A stretch of DNA of 64,000 nucleotides, taken from Acidovorax sp. sif1233 (GTDB lineage: Bacteria; Pseudomonadota; Gammaproteobacteria; Burkholderiales; Burkholderiaceae_C). The DNA is taken from NCBI RefSeq assembly GCF_019218755.1, contig NZ_JAHUWZ010000002.1:868001-932000 (forward strand), read 5' to 3'. Positions 37,916-46,811 of the stretch are shown one piece after another. The stretch's first letter is position 1, and each line of letters begins with the position of its first letter. The notes beneath the pieces were generated by a model. That model was given only the letters and a program-made list of their open reading frames with translations. It did no database searches and was not told the origin of the DNA. Position numbers and translations under genes: made by a program.

Positions 37916-39100
37916 ATGACCCGTGAAGTCGTCGTCGTTTCCGCAGTGCGCACCGCCATCGGCACCTTTGGCGGCAGCCTCAAGGACGTGCCCCCCACCG
38001 AGCTGGGCGCGCTCGTGGTGCGCGAATCGCTCGCGCGTGCCAACGTGGAAGGCAAGGACGTGGGCCACGTGGTGTTCGGCCACGTGGTCAACACCGAGCC
38101 CAAGGACATGTACCTCTCGCGCGTGGCCGCCATCCACGGCGGCTGCGGCGAAGGCACGCCCGCCTACAACGTGAACCGCCTGTGCGGCTCGGGCCTTCAG
38201 GCCATCGTCAACGCCAGTCAGTCCATCCTGCTGGGCGACACCGACGTGGCCATTGGCGCCGGGGCCGAGAACATGAGCCGCGTGCCCTTTGCCAGCCTGA
38301 ACATGCGCTGGGGCGCCCGCATGGGCGACACCAAGATGGTGGACATGATGATCGGCGCGCTGCACGACCCCTTCCACAACATCCACATGGGCGTGACGGC
38401 GGAGAACATCGCCGCCAAGTGGGGCATCAGCCGCGAAGACCAGGACAAGTTGGCGGTAGAGAGCCACAACAGGGCCGAACGCGCCACGCAGGCCGGCGTG
38501 TTCAAGGACCAGATCGTGCCCGTCACCCTGAAAAGCAAGAAGGGCGACGTGTTGTACGCCACCGACGAGCACTTCCGCCCCGGCGCCACGATGGAGGACC
38601 TGGCCAGGCTCAAGCCCGTGTTCCAGAAGGAGAACGGCACGGTGACGGCCGGCAACGCCTCGGGCATCAACGACGCCGCCGCAGCCGTGGTGCTGATGGA
38701 AGCCGGCGCCGCCAAGGCCCGTGGCGCCAAGCCGCTGGCACGCCTGGTGGCCTATGCCCACGCGGGCGTGGACCCCAAGTACATGGGCATCGGCCCCGTG
38801 CCCGCCACGCAGCTGGCGCTGAAAAGGGCAGGCCTCACGGTGAACGACCTCGACGTGATCGAAGCCAACGAGGCCTTTGCCGCCCAGGCCTGCGCCGTCA
38901 CCAAGGACCTGGGCCTGGACCCGGCCAAGGTCAATCCGAACGGATCGGGCATCTCGCTGGGCCACCCCATCGGCGCGACCGGCGCGCTGATCACCGTGAA
39001 GGCGCTGCACGAACTGCAGCGCGTGCAGGGCCGCTACGCGCTGGTGACCATGTGCATCGGCGGCGGCCAGGGCATCGCCGCGATCTTCGAGCGCATCTGA
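37916..39100 (+). CDS. bktB: Beta-ketothiolase / acetyl-CoA C-acetyltransferase
   Basis: The 394-residue thiolase condenses or cleaves 3-ketoacyl-CoA. The acyl-accepting Cys90 lies in NRLCGSGLQ, the histidine in GHPIGATGA and the second cysteine in CIGGGQG near residue 380. The opening VVVSAVRTAIGTFGGSLKDV and later ALHDPFHNIHMGVTAENIA are very close to Cupriavidus BktB as I recall it, which accepts longer substrates than PhaA. An AAAGGA ribosome site precedes ATG 37916. No other polyhydroxyalkanoate gene is near. Confidence 0.9.
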   Translation: MTREVVVVSAVRTAIGTFGGSLKDVPPTELGALVVRESLARANVEGKDVGHVVFGHVVNTEPKDMYLSRVAAIHGGCGEGTPAYNVNRLCGSGLQAIVNASQSILLGDTDVAIGAGAENMSRVPFASLNMRWGARMGDTKMVDMMIGALHDPFHNIHMGVTAENIAAKWGISREDQDKLAVESHNRAERATQAGVFKDQIVPVTLKSKKGDVLYATDEHFRPGATMEDLARLKPVFQKENGTVTAGNASGINDAAAAVVLMEAGAAKARGAKPLARLVAYAHAGVDPKYMGIGPVPATQLALKRAGLTVNDLDVIEANEAFAAQACAVTKDLGLDPAKVNPNGSGISLGHPIGATGALITVKALHELQRVQGRYALVTMCIGGGQGIAAIFERI

Positions 39101-39273
39101 CCCGTGCCGCCCGGCCTTGCCATCGCCAGTGGCGATGTTGCCACCCTGTATCGGCAAGGCCAGCCCCGCGCAGGATCGGCGATCATCCGTGGGTGCTGGC
39201 ACCAAGACCAGCAGAGCGGAGCGCGCCTGCGCGGCCGCCTGTCCATATTGAACCGACGGAGACATCTCTCACC

Positions 39274-40257
39274 ATGATTCGCACCCTGCTTTCCTTCACC
39301 GCCCTCGCCTTCGCTGTGGGCACCACCGCGCACGCCCAGGCCCCCGCACCGGCTGCGGCCTACCCCACCAAGCCCATCCGCCTGATCGTGCCCTTCCCGC
39401 CCGGCGGCGGCACCGACATCCTCTCGCGCCTGGTGGCCACCAAGCTCACGGAAAGCGCCAAGTGGACCGTGGTGGCCGACAACAAGGCGGGCGCCGGCGG
39501 CACCATCGGCATCGGCGAGGCCGTCAAGGCGGCCCCCACGGGCTATGACCTCGTGATGGGCCAGAAGGACAACCTCGTGATCGGCCCCTGGCTCTACAAG
39601 AACCTGCCCTGGGACCCCACCAAGGACCTGACCGCCGTGGCCCACGTCGCCTACACGCCCGTGGTCATCGCCACCAGCGTCAACTCCAAGTACAAGACCC
39701 TGGCCGACGTGGTGGCCGCCGCCAAGGCCGCGCCCGGCACCATCACCTATGGCTCGCCCGGCAACGGCACGTCCATCCACCTGGCGGGCGACCTGTTCGA
39801 GAAGGCCGCGGGCGTGAAGCTGAGCCACATTCCCTACAAGGGATCCAATCCCGCGCTGATGGATGCGCTGGCGGGCAATGTGGACCTGCTGGTCTCGTCC
39901 CTGCCCTCGGCCATGGGCCAGATCAAGTCCGGCAAGCTGCGCCCCCTGGCCGTGACCTCGGCCAAGCGCAGCTCGTCCCTGCCCGAGGTGCCCACCGTGG
40001 CCGAGTCGGGCTTCAAGGACTTCGACGTGAGCACCTGGTACGGCGTGTTCGCCCCCGCCGGCACGCCGGCCGCCGTGGTGAGTGCCATCAACGCCGAGAT
40101 CAACAAGCTCCTGGCCACGGCCGACATGAAGGCCGCCATCCATGCCCAGGGCGCGGAGCCGGAAGCCATGTCCGCCGCGCAGTTCGGCACCCTGCTCAAG
40201 ACCGACTACGCCAAGTGGAAGGGCATCGTCGAAGCCTCGGGCGCGAAGATTGAGTGA
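39274..40257 (+). CDS. Bug/TctC-family tripartite tricarboxylate transporter substrate-binding protein
   Basis: The 327-residue periplasmic protein has a signal peptide (MIRTLLSFTALAFAVGTTAHAQ) and the Bug signature YPTKPIRLIVPFPPGGGTDI followed by NKAGAGGTIGIGEAV. GSPGNGTSIHLAGDLF and FDVSTWYGVFAPAGTP are further family blocks. Bug proteins bind carboxylates and are expanded in Burkholderiales, usually as orphans without TctAB, as here. It begins 173 bases after bktB and ends before a terminator. Confidence 0.94.
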   Translation: MIRTLLSFTALAFAVGTTAHAQAPAPAAAYPTKPIRLIVPFPPGGGTDILSRLVATKLTESAKWTVVADNKAGAGGTIGIGEAVKAAPTGYDLVMGQKDNLVIGPWLYKNLPWDPTKDLTAVAHVAYTPVVIATSVNSKYKTLADVVAAAKAAPGTITYGSPGNGTSIHLAGDLFEKAAGVKLSHIPYKGSNPALMDALAGNVDLLVSSLPSAMGQIKSGKLRPLAVTSAKRSSSLPEVPTVAESGFKDFDVSTWYGVFAPAGTPAAVVSAINAEINKLLATADMKAAIHAQGAEPEAMSAAQFGTLLKTDYAKWKGIVEASGAKIE

Positions 40258-40414
40258 CCCCCTGAGGCGCTTCGCGCCTTCCCCCTGAAGGGGGACGCAG
40301 CCGGTGGCCTGGCAAAGCCAGATCCACGGGTGCACTGGCGAAGGGCGTGCCTGTTCCACGAGCTGTGGAATGTGGGATGCGCTGGTGCGCGGCGCCATCG
40401 AGAACTGAAATGAA

Positions 40415-40438
40415 GAACGGCTCCTTTCGGAGCCGTTC
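40415..40438. terminator. Bidirectional hairpin between Bug-protein and Usp genes
   Basis: GAACGGCTCC-TTTC-GGAGCCGTTC is a perfect ten-base-pair stem between convergent genes. It is flanked by GAAATGAA on one side and CTCAT on the other, so the T runs are weak. Confidence 0.8.
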
Positions 40439-40455
40439 CTCATGGGGGATGGCGC

Positions 40456-40893
40456 TCAGTCCCTCACGACCAGCACCGGGATGTGCACCACGCCCAGCAC
40501 GCGCTGCGTGACGCTGCCCAGCACCAGCTTTTCAAGCCCGCGGCGGCCGTGCGAGCCCATCACGATGAGATCGGCGCCCGTGCTTTCCAGCGCGCGCAGG
40601 ATGCCTTCATGCACTGCGTGGCCTTCGCCCACCACGGTGGTCACCGGCACGCCAGCCTCGGCCATGGCCTTCTTGGTGGCATCCAGGGCGCTGTTGGCCT
40701 CGGCGGTGGCCGCGTTGATGTACTGGGCCTGGCCGTAGGCGAAATCAGCCCCCACGCCCGTGAAGGGATAGGGATCGACCACGTAGACCGCCGTCACGGC
40801 GCTGCCAAAGGTCTTGGCCAGGGCCGCGGCCTTGGAGACCGCGAGCATCGAGGTGTTGGAACCGTCGACTGGAACCAGAATGTGCTTGAACAT
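40456..40893 (-). CDS. Universal stress protein, UspA family
   Basis: The 145-residue protein begins MFKHILVPVDGSNTSMLAVS and ends with the nucleotide-binding pattern DLIVMGSHGRRGLEKLVLGSVTQRVL, the G-2x-G-9x-G-S/T motif of ATP-binding Usp proteins. It is a soluble single-domain member of normal size. An AAGGAGAAGC ribosome site precedes the start. Its exact stress role is unknown. Confidence 0.95.
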   Translation of the reverse strand: MFKHILVPVDGSNTSMLAVSKAAALAKTFGSAVTAVYVVDPYPFTGVGADFAYGQAQYINAATAEANSALDATKKAMAEAGVPVTTVVGEGHAVHEGILRALESTGADLIVMGSHGRRGLEKLVLGSVTQRVLGVVHIPVLVVRD

Positions 40894-41016
40894 GGTGCTT
40901 CTCCTTGAGTTGAGTGTGGGACCTGGCTTGTGGCCCGGCCATGGACATCAGTTTGAACGCCCACCATACCGCGCATCTTGATTCGCATCAAATCGGACGC
41001 ACTCCCTTGCCGGCGT

Positions 41017-41796
41017 TCAGCGGCCCGCAGGGGCCTGCCCGACCACATCCGCCCCCTGGAAACCACCCCGGCGGCAGGTGACCACGAGGGTGTCGCGATA
41101 CCCCCCCTCGGCCAGGGGCTGGATGGGTGTGGATTCATGGATCATGCGCGCGTCGTCCAGCAGCAGCAGGGACCACGGCTCGGTCAGCGTGAAGCGCTGG
41201 CCGCTGGGGCCCGCCGCCTCGAACACCCGCGTCTCGCCGCCCTTGATGCCCTCGCGCCCCACGAGGAACACGGCCACCAGGTCGACGCCGTCGCGGTGGG
41301 CGCCCTCGGGGGTGGGCCGGCCAATGCCGTCGGTGGTGTCGATGCGGAACTGGTGGGCCTCGACGAACCAGGATGCAGGCGCCTCGGAGCGCGCAAACAC
41401 GGCATCGGACACCCCGGCCAGCGCTGCCAGCAGCTGCTGCCACACCGGCCGGGCGACGGTGGCGGGCTCCATGGGGGCAAACCAGCGCTCCATGCCGCCA
41501 TGCAGCGCGTTGTACTCCACAGGCTGCCAGTGCGCGCGGTGCGGCACCTGCCGCACCTGCCCGTCCTGCACCACAAAGCAGGCATGGCGGCGGCGGCGGT
41601 AGCGCCCGCCGTCCTTGAGGAAATCATCGGGGGGCAGCCCCGCCCAGTCGCCGTTCAGGCCCAGCAATTCCGGCAGGGCGCAGCCCGTCCAGCGGGCCAC
41701 GTCCGCCGGCGACAGGACGGCAAAGCCGTTCTGCCGCAGCTGGCTGGCGACATCCTGGGGGGCGGTGAAGGGGGGAGAAAAAGTGACTTGGGCCAT
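41017..41796 (-). CDS. 2-oxoglutarate/Fe(II) dioxygenase family protein
   Basis: The 259-residue protein matches the 2OG-Fe dioxygenase family that includes amino-acid hydroxylases such as isoleucine dioxygenase and BsmA. The iron ligands are visible as H-x-D in PEGAHRDGVDLVAV and a distal histidine in ARMIHESTPI; the arginine of GGYRDTLVVT would bind 2-oxoglutarate. ARRRxxC-type YRRRRHACFVV and LHGGMERWFAPM are other family blocks. A free amino acid is the likely substrate, but which one is unknown. Confidence 0.88.
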   Translation of the reverse strand: MAQVTFSPPFTAPQDVASQLRQNGFAVLSPADVARWTGCALPELLGLNGDWAGLPPDDFLKDGGRYRRRRHACFVVQDGQVRQVPHRAHWQPVEYNALHGGMERWFAPMEPATVARPVWQQLLAALAGVSDAVFARSEAPASWFVEAHQFRIDTTDGIGRPTPEGAHRDGVDLVAVFLVGREGIKGGETRVFEAAGPSGQRFTLTEPWSLLLLDDARMIHESTPIQPLAEGGYRDTLVVTCRRGGFQGADVVGQAPAGR

Positions 41797-41905
41797 AGAG
41801 GCCCGAGCTTAACCGCTGGTGCCGGCACCGCGTCTGCGATGGCGCAAACGCAGTGCAGCGCGGCGCGGCCTTGCAGGAAGGTGCGCCGCGCGGTCCGTCA
41901 GTCAG

Positions 41906-42400
41906 TCAGTCGCGGTGGCCATGTCCATGGCCCTTGCCATTGTTGCCGCGGCCCCGGTCATGGTCGCGGTCCTGCTTGCCGCCGTGGCGATGGTCGTCAT
42001 CCCACCGGCGGTCATCGCGGCCAGGGCCCCGGTGCGGAGGGCCACGGCGTGGTGGCGGCTCCTCCACGAAGTACACCGGCTGGCTGCACGCGTTGTAGCG
42101 CGCACAGTGCTTGCCCCAGTTCTTGGCATGGCCGGGCGGCACGTAGAGGTAGATCGGCGAGCGCGGCACCACGACCGCGGGGCGGTGGATGATGACCGGC
42201 TCGGCATACAGCAGCGGCGGCGGTGGCGCATTGCCGATGTTGATGCGGCCGTACACGCCGGGGGCCAGCTCGCCGCCCACCGTGGCATTGATGTAGGTCT
42301 GCGCGTGCGCGCCGCCCGCCGCGGCGAGCAGCAGCGCGGCCGCCGCGCCAGACAGGAGGAGACGGATCGTGGACATCGTGGTCATGGTTGTGGTTTTCAT
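41906..42400 (-). CDS. Exported protein with a charged His/Arg/Asp/Gly-rich tail
   Basis: The 164-residue product has a signal peptide ending AAAGGAHAQ, then TYINATVGGELAPGVYGRINIG and a proline-rich region with YVPPGHAKNWGKHCARYNAC, where two cysteines could pair. The last 50 residues alternate Arg, Gly, Asp and His (for example GRDDRRWDDDHRHGGKQDRD), suggesting metal or polyanion binding. Similar small periplasmic proteins are common in Burkholderiales but uncharacterised. The ATG at 42400 may be preceded in function by later in-frame ATGs. Confidence 0.8.
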   Translation of the reverse strand: MKTTTMTTMSTIRLLLSGAAAALLLAAAGGAHAQTYINATVGGELAPGVYGRINIGNAPPPPLLYAEPVIIHRPAVVVPRSPIYLYVPPGHAKNWGKHCARYNACSQPVYFVEEPPPRRGPPHRGPGRDDRRWDDDHRHGGKQDRDHDRGRGNNGKGHGHGHRD

Positions 42401-42666
42401 CGGGAACTCCTTGCTTGTACCGCCCGGAACAGCACACGATGTGCGGCTGCGGTGCGCGGACCCTGATTTGTAACAAAGCCCGCCCTACCCTAAACCCGAA
42501 TCCGCGCAAAAGATGTAAGCAAATGGCGACAGAACCGGGCTGCCCGCCGCCGCCCCACGCCGCCTGAAGCAGGTTCATCCGGCGGCCCGGCGTGCCCGGC
42601 AAATGCGTGCAGCCGCCGGGCTTGGAGTAGCATGTGCCACCACCCGCTTCGGTCCAGGAGACAGCG

Positions 42667-43041
42667 ATGCCCCACGAACGCCGCCACTTTGTCCGCGTCG
42701 GCTTTGACGCGCCGGCCTTGCTGACCACGTCCACCGACGCCTTCAGCGTCCACGTGCAGGACCTTTCGCTCAAGGGCGCGCTGCTGGTGGCACCGGCGCA
42801 GGCGAACCTGCAGACCGGCATGCTGTGCCAGCTGACCATTCCCTTGGCCGAAACCGGCAACCACATCGCCATGTCCACCGAGGTCGCGCACGTGGAGGGG
42901 CTGCACACCGGTCTGCTGTGCCGCGGGATCGACCTGGACAGCGTGACCCACCTGCGCCGCCTGATCGAGCTGCAACTGGGCGACCCCGCACTGCTCGAAC
43001 GCGACCTGGGCGAGCTGACCGCGGCCTCCTCCCTTTCCTGA
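42667..43041 (+). CDS. PilZ-domain protein
   Basis: The 124-residue protein is a single PilZ domain. The c-di-GMP binding motifs are RRHFVR near the start (RxxxR, residues 5-9) and VQDLSLKGALL (DxSxxG) about 25 residues later. Both key arginines and the aspartate and serine are present, so it should bind c-di-GMP. AGGAGA lies at a good distance from ATG 42667; a longer frame to 42634 is less likely. There is no partner gene nearby. Confidence 0.93.
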   Translation: MPHERRHFVRVGFDAPALLTTSTDAFSVHVQDLSLKGALLVAPAQANLQTGMLCQLTIPLAETGNHIAMSTEVAHVEGLHTGLLCRGIDLDSVTHLRRLIELQLGDPALLERDLGELTAASSLS

Positions 43042-43173
43042 ACAAGCGACGGCCCCCGGCGCCGAAGCCGGCCGGGCTTGCGGCGGGCGCAGGCACAGGC
43101 AGGCCCCGCCCTTGACCGCGCCGTGCCTGCCCGGGCTCGGCATGGCGACGGCATTCATCACGGCATCCATTCA

Positions 43174-43236
43174 TTGACACTCATCAATTGACGTTCCAGC
43201 GGCACGCGCCATAATAGATTCATAAAACATGAATCT
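43174..43236 (+). promoter_or_regulatory. FNR/Dnr box, -10 element and NsrR-like palindrome upstream of DUF2249-nnrS
   Basis: TTGAC-ACTC-ATCAA (43174-43187) fits the FNR/CRP-family TTGAT-N4-ATCAA site. Its centre is 41.5 bases from a start expected at about 43222, and CATAAT (43210-43215) falls exactly at -10, the layout of a class II FNR-activated promoter. A second palindrome AGATTCAT-AAAAC-ATGAATCT (43216-43236) overlaps the start point and resembles NsrR sites, where a nitric-oxide-relieved repressor would sit. Confidence 0.72.
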
Positions 43237-43245
43237 TTAAGCACC

Positions 43246-43539
43246 ATGCAAGACCAAGCAACCACCGCAGCCACCATCGACGTGCGCGCAATCGCCCCCC
43301 GCGAGCGCCATCCGTCCATTTTTCTCGCCTTTGGCAAGCTGGCTGCCGGGCAGGCCATGGACCTGGTCAACGACCACGATCCCCGGCCGCTGTACTACCA
43401 GTTCCAGGAAGAACTGCCGGGCCAGTTCACCTGGAGCTACCTGGAGAACGGGCCCGCACAATGGCGCGTGCGCATCCAGAAACAACGCGCCCCAGGCCAC
43501 GGCAGCGGGCAATGCTGCGGCGCCTGCGGCGGTGCGTAG
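43246..43539 (+). CDS. DUF2249-domain protein
   Basis: The 97-residue protein carries a complete DUF2249 domain: TIDVRAIAPRERHPSIFLAF, then DLVNDHDPRPLYYQFQEELP and FTWSYLENGPAQWRVRIQK. Such proteins are regularly encoded with nitric oxide and denitrification genes and belong to the TusA-like fold. The tail ends QCCGACGGA, with three cysteines that might bind a metal. It starts 10 bases after the NsrR-like palindrome and precedes nnrS by 22 bases. Confidence 0.9.
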   Translation: MQDQATTAATIDVRAIAPRERHPSIFLAFGKLAAGQAMDLVNDHDPRPLYYQFQEELPGQFTWSYLENGPAQWRVRIQKQRAPGHGSGQCCGACGGA

Positions 43540-43561
43540 CCCGGGCCGGGGCCCTACCGCC

Positions 43562-44752
43562 ATGGCACTCCCTATCGGCATGGAAGAACCGCGCCCCGCC
43601 CCGTCCCGGCGGTTGGCCCTGTTCGCGCTCGGTTTCCGGCCGTTCTACCTGCTGGCAAGCGTGTTCGCAGCGCTGTCCGTTCCCTTGTGGGCGCTGCAGT
43701 TCTCCGGCGCGCTGGGCCGCCCCTATCTGGCGGGCCCGCTCTGGCATGCCCACGAGATGCTGTTCGGCTTCGCGCTGGCGGTCATCGTGGGCTTTCTCTT
43801 CACCGCCGGCCGCAACTGGACCAACCTTCCCACCCCGACGGGATGGCGCCTGGGTGCGCTGGCCGCCCTGTGGGTGGCGGGACGGATTCTGGTGCTCACA
43901 CCCTTCGCAGCCACGGCCGCCGTGGTGAACGTGGCGTTTCCGCTGGCCGCGGCGGCCAGCCTGGGCATTGCGTTCTGGAAGGCGCGGAACCAGCGCAACT
44001 ATTTCTTTGTGGCGCTGCTCCTGCTGCTGGGCGCCGCCATGCTGCTTTTCCATCTGTCGCAGCTGGGCGTCTTTCCCGTCCCCGCAGGGCTCGGCATCCG
44101 GATCGCGCTGGACGTGGTTCTTTTCATCCTGGCCGTCATGGGCGGGCGCGTGATCCCGATGTTCACCAACAACGGCGTGGCGGGCGCGCAAGCAACCCGG
44201 CGGCCTGCCGTGGAAAAGGCCGCGCTGGGATCGGTGCTGGCCCTGCTCGCCGCGGACGCCACGGGCCTGGGCGGATGGCCACTGGCCACCATCGCGGCAT
44301 TCGCCTGTCTGGCTCATACCTGGCGCTGGGCGCTGTGGCAGCCCTGGACGGCGCTGCGCGTGCCGCTGGTCTGGGTGCTGCACATGGCCTATCTCTGGAT
44401 TCCCGTGCACCTGCTGCTTCGCTGCCTGGGCGACCTGGGCCTGGCGGCCTCCTCCCTGGCCACCCACGCCCTGACGGTGGGCGCGGTGGGTGGGCTCATC
44501 ATCGGAATGATGACGCGCACGGCGCGCGGCCACACGGGGCGGCCCCTGCGCGCGGACCGCTGCGACACCGCCTGCTACCTGCTGGTGCTGCTGGCCGCCG
44601 CCGTGCGTGTGGCGGTGCCGCTCGCCAGCCCCGCGCAGACGGTGCACGCCAGCCTGCTGTCCGCCGCCCTCTGGTCGGCAGGCTTTGCGCTGTACGCCGT
44701 GCGCTACTGGCCGGTGCTGTCCCGCCCACGGGCCGACGGCCATCCGGGGTAG
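43562..44752 (+). CDS. nnrS: NnrS family membrane protein
   Basis: The 396-residue protein has about twelve helices and the NnrS start LALFALGFRPFYLLASVFAA, followed by GPLWHAHEMLFGFALAVIVGFLFTAG with conserved histidines, AVMGGRVIPMFTNNG and IIGMMTRTARGHTGRPL. NnrS is a heme- and copper-containing membrane protein linked to nitric oxide tolerance during denitrification. ATG 43562 was chosen; the earlier open frame overlaps DUF2249. It shares the FNR/NsrR-like promoter. Confidence 0.95.
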   Translation: MALPIGMEEPRPAPSRRLALFALGFRPFYLLASVFAALSVPLWALQFSGALGRPYLAGPLWHAHEMLFGFALAVIVGFLFTAGRNWTNLPTPTGWRLGALAALWVAGRILVLTPFAATAAVVNVAFPLAAAASLGIAFWKARNQRNYFFVALLLLLGAAMLLFHLSQLGVFPVPAGLGIRIALDVVLFILAVMGGRVIPMFTNNGVAGAQATRRPAVEKAALGSVLALLAADATGLGGWPLATIAAFACLAHTWRWALWQPWTALRVPLVWVLHMAYLWIPVHLLLRCLGDLGLAASSLATHALTVGAVGGLIIGMMTRTARGHTGRPLRADRCDTACYLLVLLAAAVRVAVPLASPAQTVHASLLSAALWSAGFALYAVRYWPVLSRPRADGHPG

Positions 44753-44845
44753 CGGCCGTGCGCCGCGCCGCCGTCAAGGCCATCTCCACTCCGGCGCCAG
44801 CCCACCGGGTCCATGGTGCGTGCGCGCGGCTGGCCGTGCCCTCCC

Positions 44846-45937
44846 TCATGCCGGTGCGAAGAGGTAGTCCTGCAGCTCCAGCCGGCTTTGCACGCCCAGC
44901 CGTGTGTAGATCTGGCGGCGGTGGTAGGTGGTGGTGTTCTCGCTGATGCCCATCCGCGTGGCGATCTGCGCCTCGGGCAGGCCGCGCGCGAGCCAGTACG
45001 CAAGCTCGTGCTGGCGCTGCGGCAGGCCCAGCGCGCGCAACGCGGGCAGCAGCTGCGCCACGCGCGAGACCCGCTGGGTGATGTGGATGCCCGCCGCCCG
45101 GCCTTCGCCGGCCGCGGCGGCCATCAGTGTCGCGCGCAGCGAAAACGCGCCGCTGGCGTTGCGCAGGTCCAGCTGCGGCGGCGCGCGGACGCTGCCCCCC
45201 TGGCGGGCATGTTCCAGGCGCTGCAGCAGCGCCTGGAGCGCGGGCGGCAGTTCGGCACGCCGGTACCAGCGCGGCCCGAACGCCAGCGCCATCAGCCGGT
45301 CGGCCTGGGGCGATGTCCACAGCAGCTGCCCTTGCGGCGAGGCCACCAGCATGGCGCTTTCATGCACCACGCTGTCGTGCGCATCCACTTCGCCGGGCTG
45401 CAGGATGCGCGCCAGCCACGGCTCCAGCCGGGCCAGCAGGGCTGCGTCCTCGGCCCCGAAGCGCGGCGCCTGCGGCCTGCGATACAGCTTGAGCGCACCC
45501 ACGCCCGCCCCCTGTGGCGTGCGCAGCACCAGGCTCAGGCAGTCCAGCAGTTCCGCAGGGCGCAGCGCCAGGTTGTAGAAGTCGCTGCGCAGCAGCTCGC
45601 CCATGGGCACGGTGATCAGCTGCTCCATCACCTGCGGCCCATGGTCGTCGCGCACGGCGGCGGCGAAATCGTGGGCGCTGCGGCGGATCACCTTGTGCTC
45701 GCTCGCCCTCACCTGCGGCTCGAAGTACAGGTGCATCAAGTCACGCGCCAGCGATGGCTCGATGTACACATCCAGCGCGCCGTCGCTGCCAGGGTGGAAG
45801 TAGCCGCTCGTGTCGAAGGCGATCAGGTGGTGCAGCTCATGCAGCAGGGGTTCGATGAGCTGCGGACCGTTGACGTCCAGACAGGCCAGCTGTTGCAGGC
45901 GCGCCAGGGCGCGCCGCTGAATACGGGAAAAAGGCAT
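44846..45937 (-). CDS. LuxR-type HTH regulator, paralogue 1 of 3
   Basis: The 363-residue protein has an N-terminal region of about 290 residues with no named domain (LACLDVNGPQLIEPLLHELH, HLIAFDTSGYFHPG) and a C-terminal LuxR/GerE helix-turn-helix: LPQRQHELAYWLARGLPEAQ, then MGISENTTTYHRRQIYTRLG. No receiver domain is seen. It is 30-40% identical by eye to the proteins at 47164 and 48299, sharing GFDxSGYFxPG, ASExxV and the AYWLARG HTH. A CCACCCC-CA-GGGGTGG palindrome lies 80 bases upstream. Confidence 0.88.
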   Translation of the reverse strand: MPFSRIQRRALARLQQLACLDVNGPQLIEPLLHELHHLIAFDTSGYFHPGSDGALDVYIEPSLARDLMHLYFEPQVRASEHKVIRRSAHDFAAAVRDDHGPQVMEQLITVPMGELLRSDFYNLALRPAELLDCLSLVLRTPQGAGVGALKLYRRPQAPRFGAEDAALLARLEPWLARILQPGEVDAHDSVVHESAMLVASPQGQLLWTSPQADRLMALAFGPRWYRRAELPPALQALLQRLEHARQGGSVRAPPQLDLRNASGAFSLRATLMAAAAGEGRAAGIHITQRVSRVAQLLPALRALGLPQRQHELAYWLARGLPEAQIATRMGISENTTTYHRRQIYTRLGVQSRLELQDYLFAPA

Positions 45938-46015
45938 GGAGTAGTTGAGTTATGTGCCACAGCGCATCCAGGCAATGCGTGGAGGCAAAGCTAGCACACC
46001 GGCCCCCCACAGCAA

Positions 46016-46033
46016 CCCACCCCCAGGGGTGGG
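46016..46033. promoter_or_regulatory. CYACCCC palindrome, copy 1, upstream of LuxR paralogue 1
   Basis: CCCACCCC-CA-GGGGTGGG, 79-96 bases before the start at 45937. Equivalent palindromes stand 37-38 bases before the other two paralogues. Confidence 0.55.
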
Positions 46034-46203
46034 GCGCGGCGCCCCGGGGACGCATGGCCTCTGCTTTTTGGCGCCCGGCCCGTGGTGGCGCGGCGCCCCG
46101 GCCGGGCCGCCATGCAAGGTTTCAGCGCGGCCACGAACCGCCGCGTGTCTCTTTGGGGGTACCCGCCCCCCCCCGCAAGCCGCGCAGCATCCTCGCGGTT
46201 TCT

Positions 46204-46485
46204 TTAGAACAGGGATGAGGGTGACTGCCGTTCCCACTGGGGGGAAGGCTGCAGCTCGCCAAAATGGCTTGTCTCGGATTCAATCGCATCCTCGACCAGA
46301 TGCAGCAGGTGCGCTGCCCGCAACTCATCGTGCGGGTCGCGCACACCGGTGAAGTCGTGCCGCTCCACGCGGATGGACAGGCCTTCGAAGTTGGGATCGG
46401 TTTCTGGCAACCCCTGGGCCAGGGCCTCTATTCGCTCGAAGGCCTCGCGGGCGACCGTCGGCGCGACGGTGATGGTGATGGACAT
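46204..46485 (-). CDS. Small hypothetical protein (93 residues)
   Basis: The frame starts MSITITVAPTVAREAFERIE and is preceded by GGAAGG at a good distance, which decides ATG 46485 over the open frame to 46713. The protein is acidic, without signal peptide or membrane helix, with a regular helical middle (ELRAAHLLHLVEDAIESETS) and a short tail. I do not recognise a family. It stands between two LuxR paralogues but is not obviously linked to them. Confidence 0.6.
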   Translation of the reverse strand: MSITITVAPTVAREAFERIEALAQGLPETDPNFEGLSIRVERHDFTGVRDPHDELRAAHLLHLVEDAIESETSHFGELQPSPQWERQSPSSLF

Positions 46486-46767
46486 ACCGCACCTTCCATT
46501 CTGGGCGCTGCGGTACTTACGGCGAACTGCCCAGCTCCGGTCGCAACCAAGGTTTGTCCCCATCATGCGCGGACAGGGCGAACAATGGTTTCCCCTATAC
46601 CCCTGCGGACAGCGTGGTCGGCCTTCCAGAGGCAAGGCATCCACCGTCCGCTGCAAGCGGTCCCGCCCTGCGGACAGGCCCCGCTTGCTCTCGCTGATTG
46701 CGCGCCCCACCAAACCCGCTCCCGCCAGGCCTTCCCTTCGCGCCGCTGCGGTACATGTCCAGCCAAA

Positions 46768-46787
46768 TACTGTATATTTACACAGTA
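46768..46787 (+). promoter_or_regulatory. LexA (SOS) box
   Basis: TACTGT-N8-ACAGTA has the CTGT-N8-ACAG core with an AT-rich centre (ATATTTAC) and the flanking TA/TA of the enterobacterial consensus. It lies 24 bases before the ATG of a 40-residue ORF at 46812. Confidence 0.8.
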
Positions 46788-46811
46788 TTCGTATTTCCCT
46801 GGAGCGAAAAC

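Noticed and set aside
40264..40300. CGCTTCGCGCC and CCCCCTGAAGGGGG hairpins after the Bug-protein gene
   Set aside because: They look like a common Comamonadaceae intergenic sequence, but only one copy is clear in the window, so I did not call it as a repeat; the stronger terminator lies at 40415.
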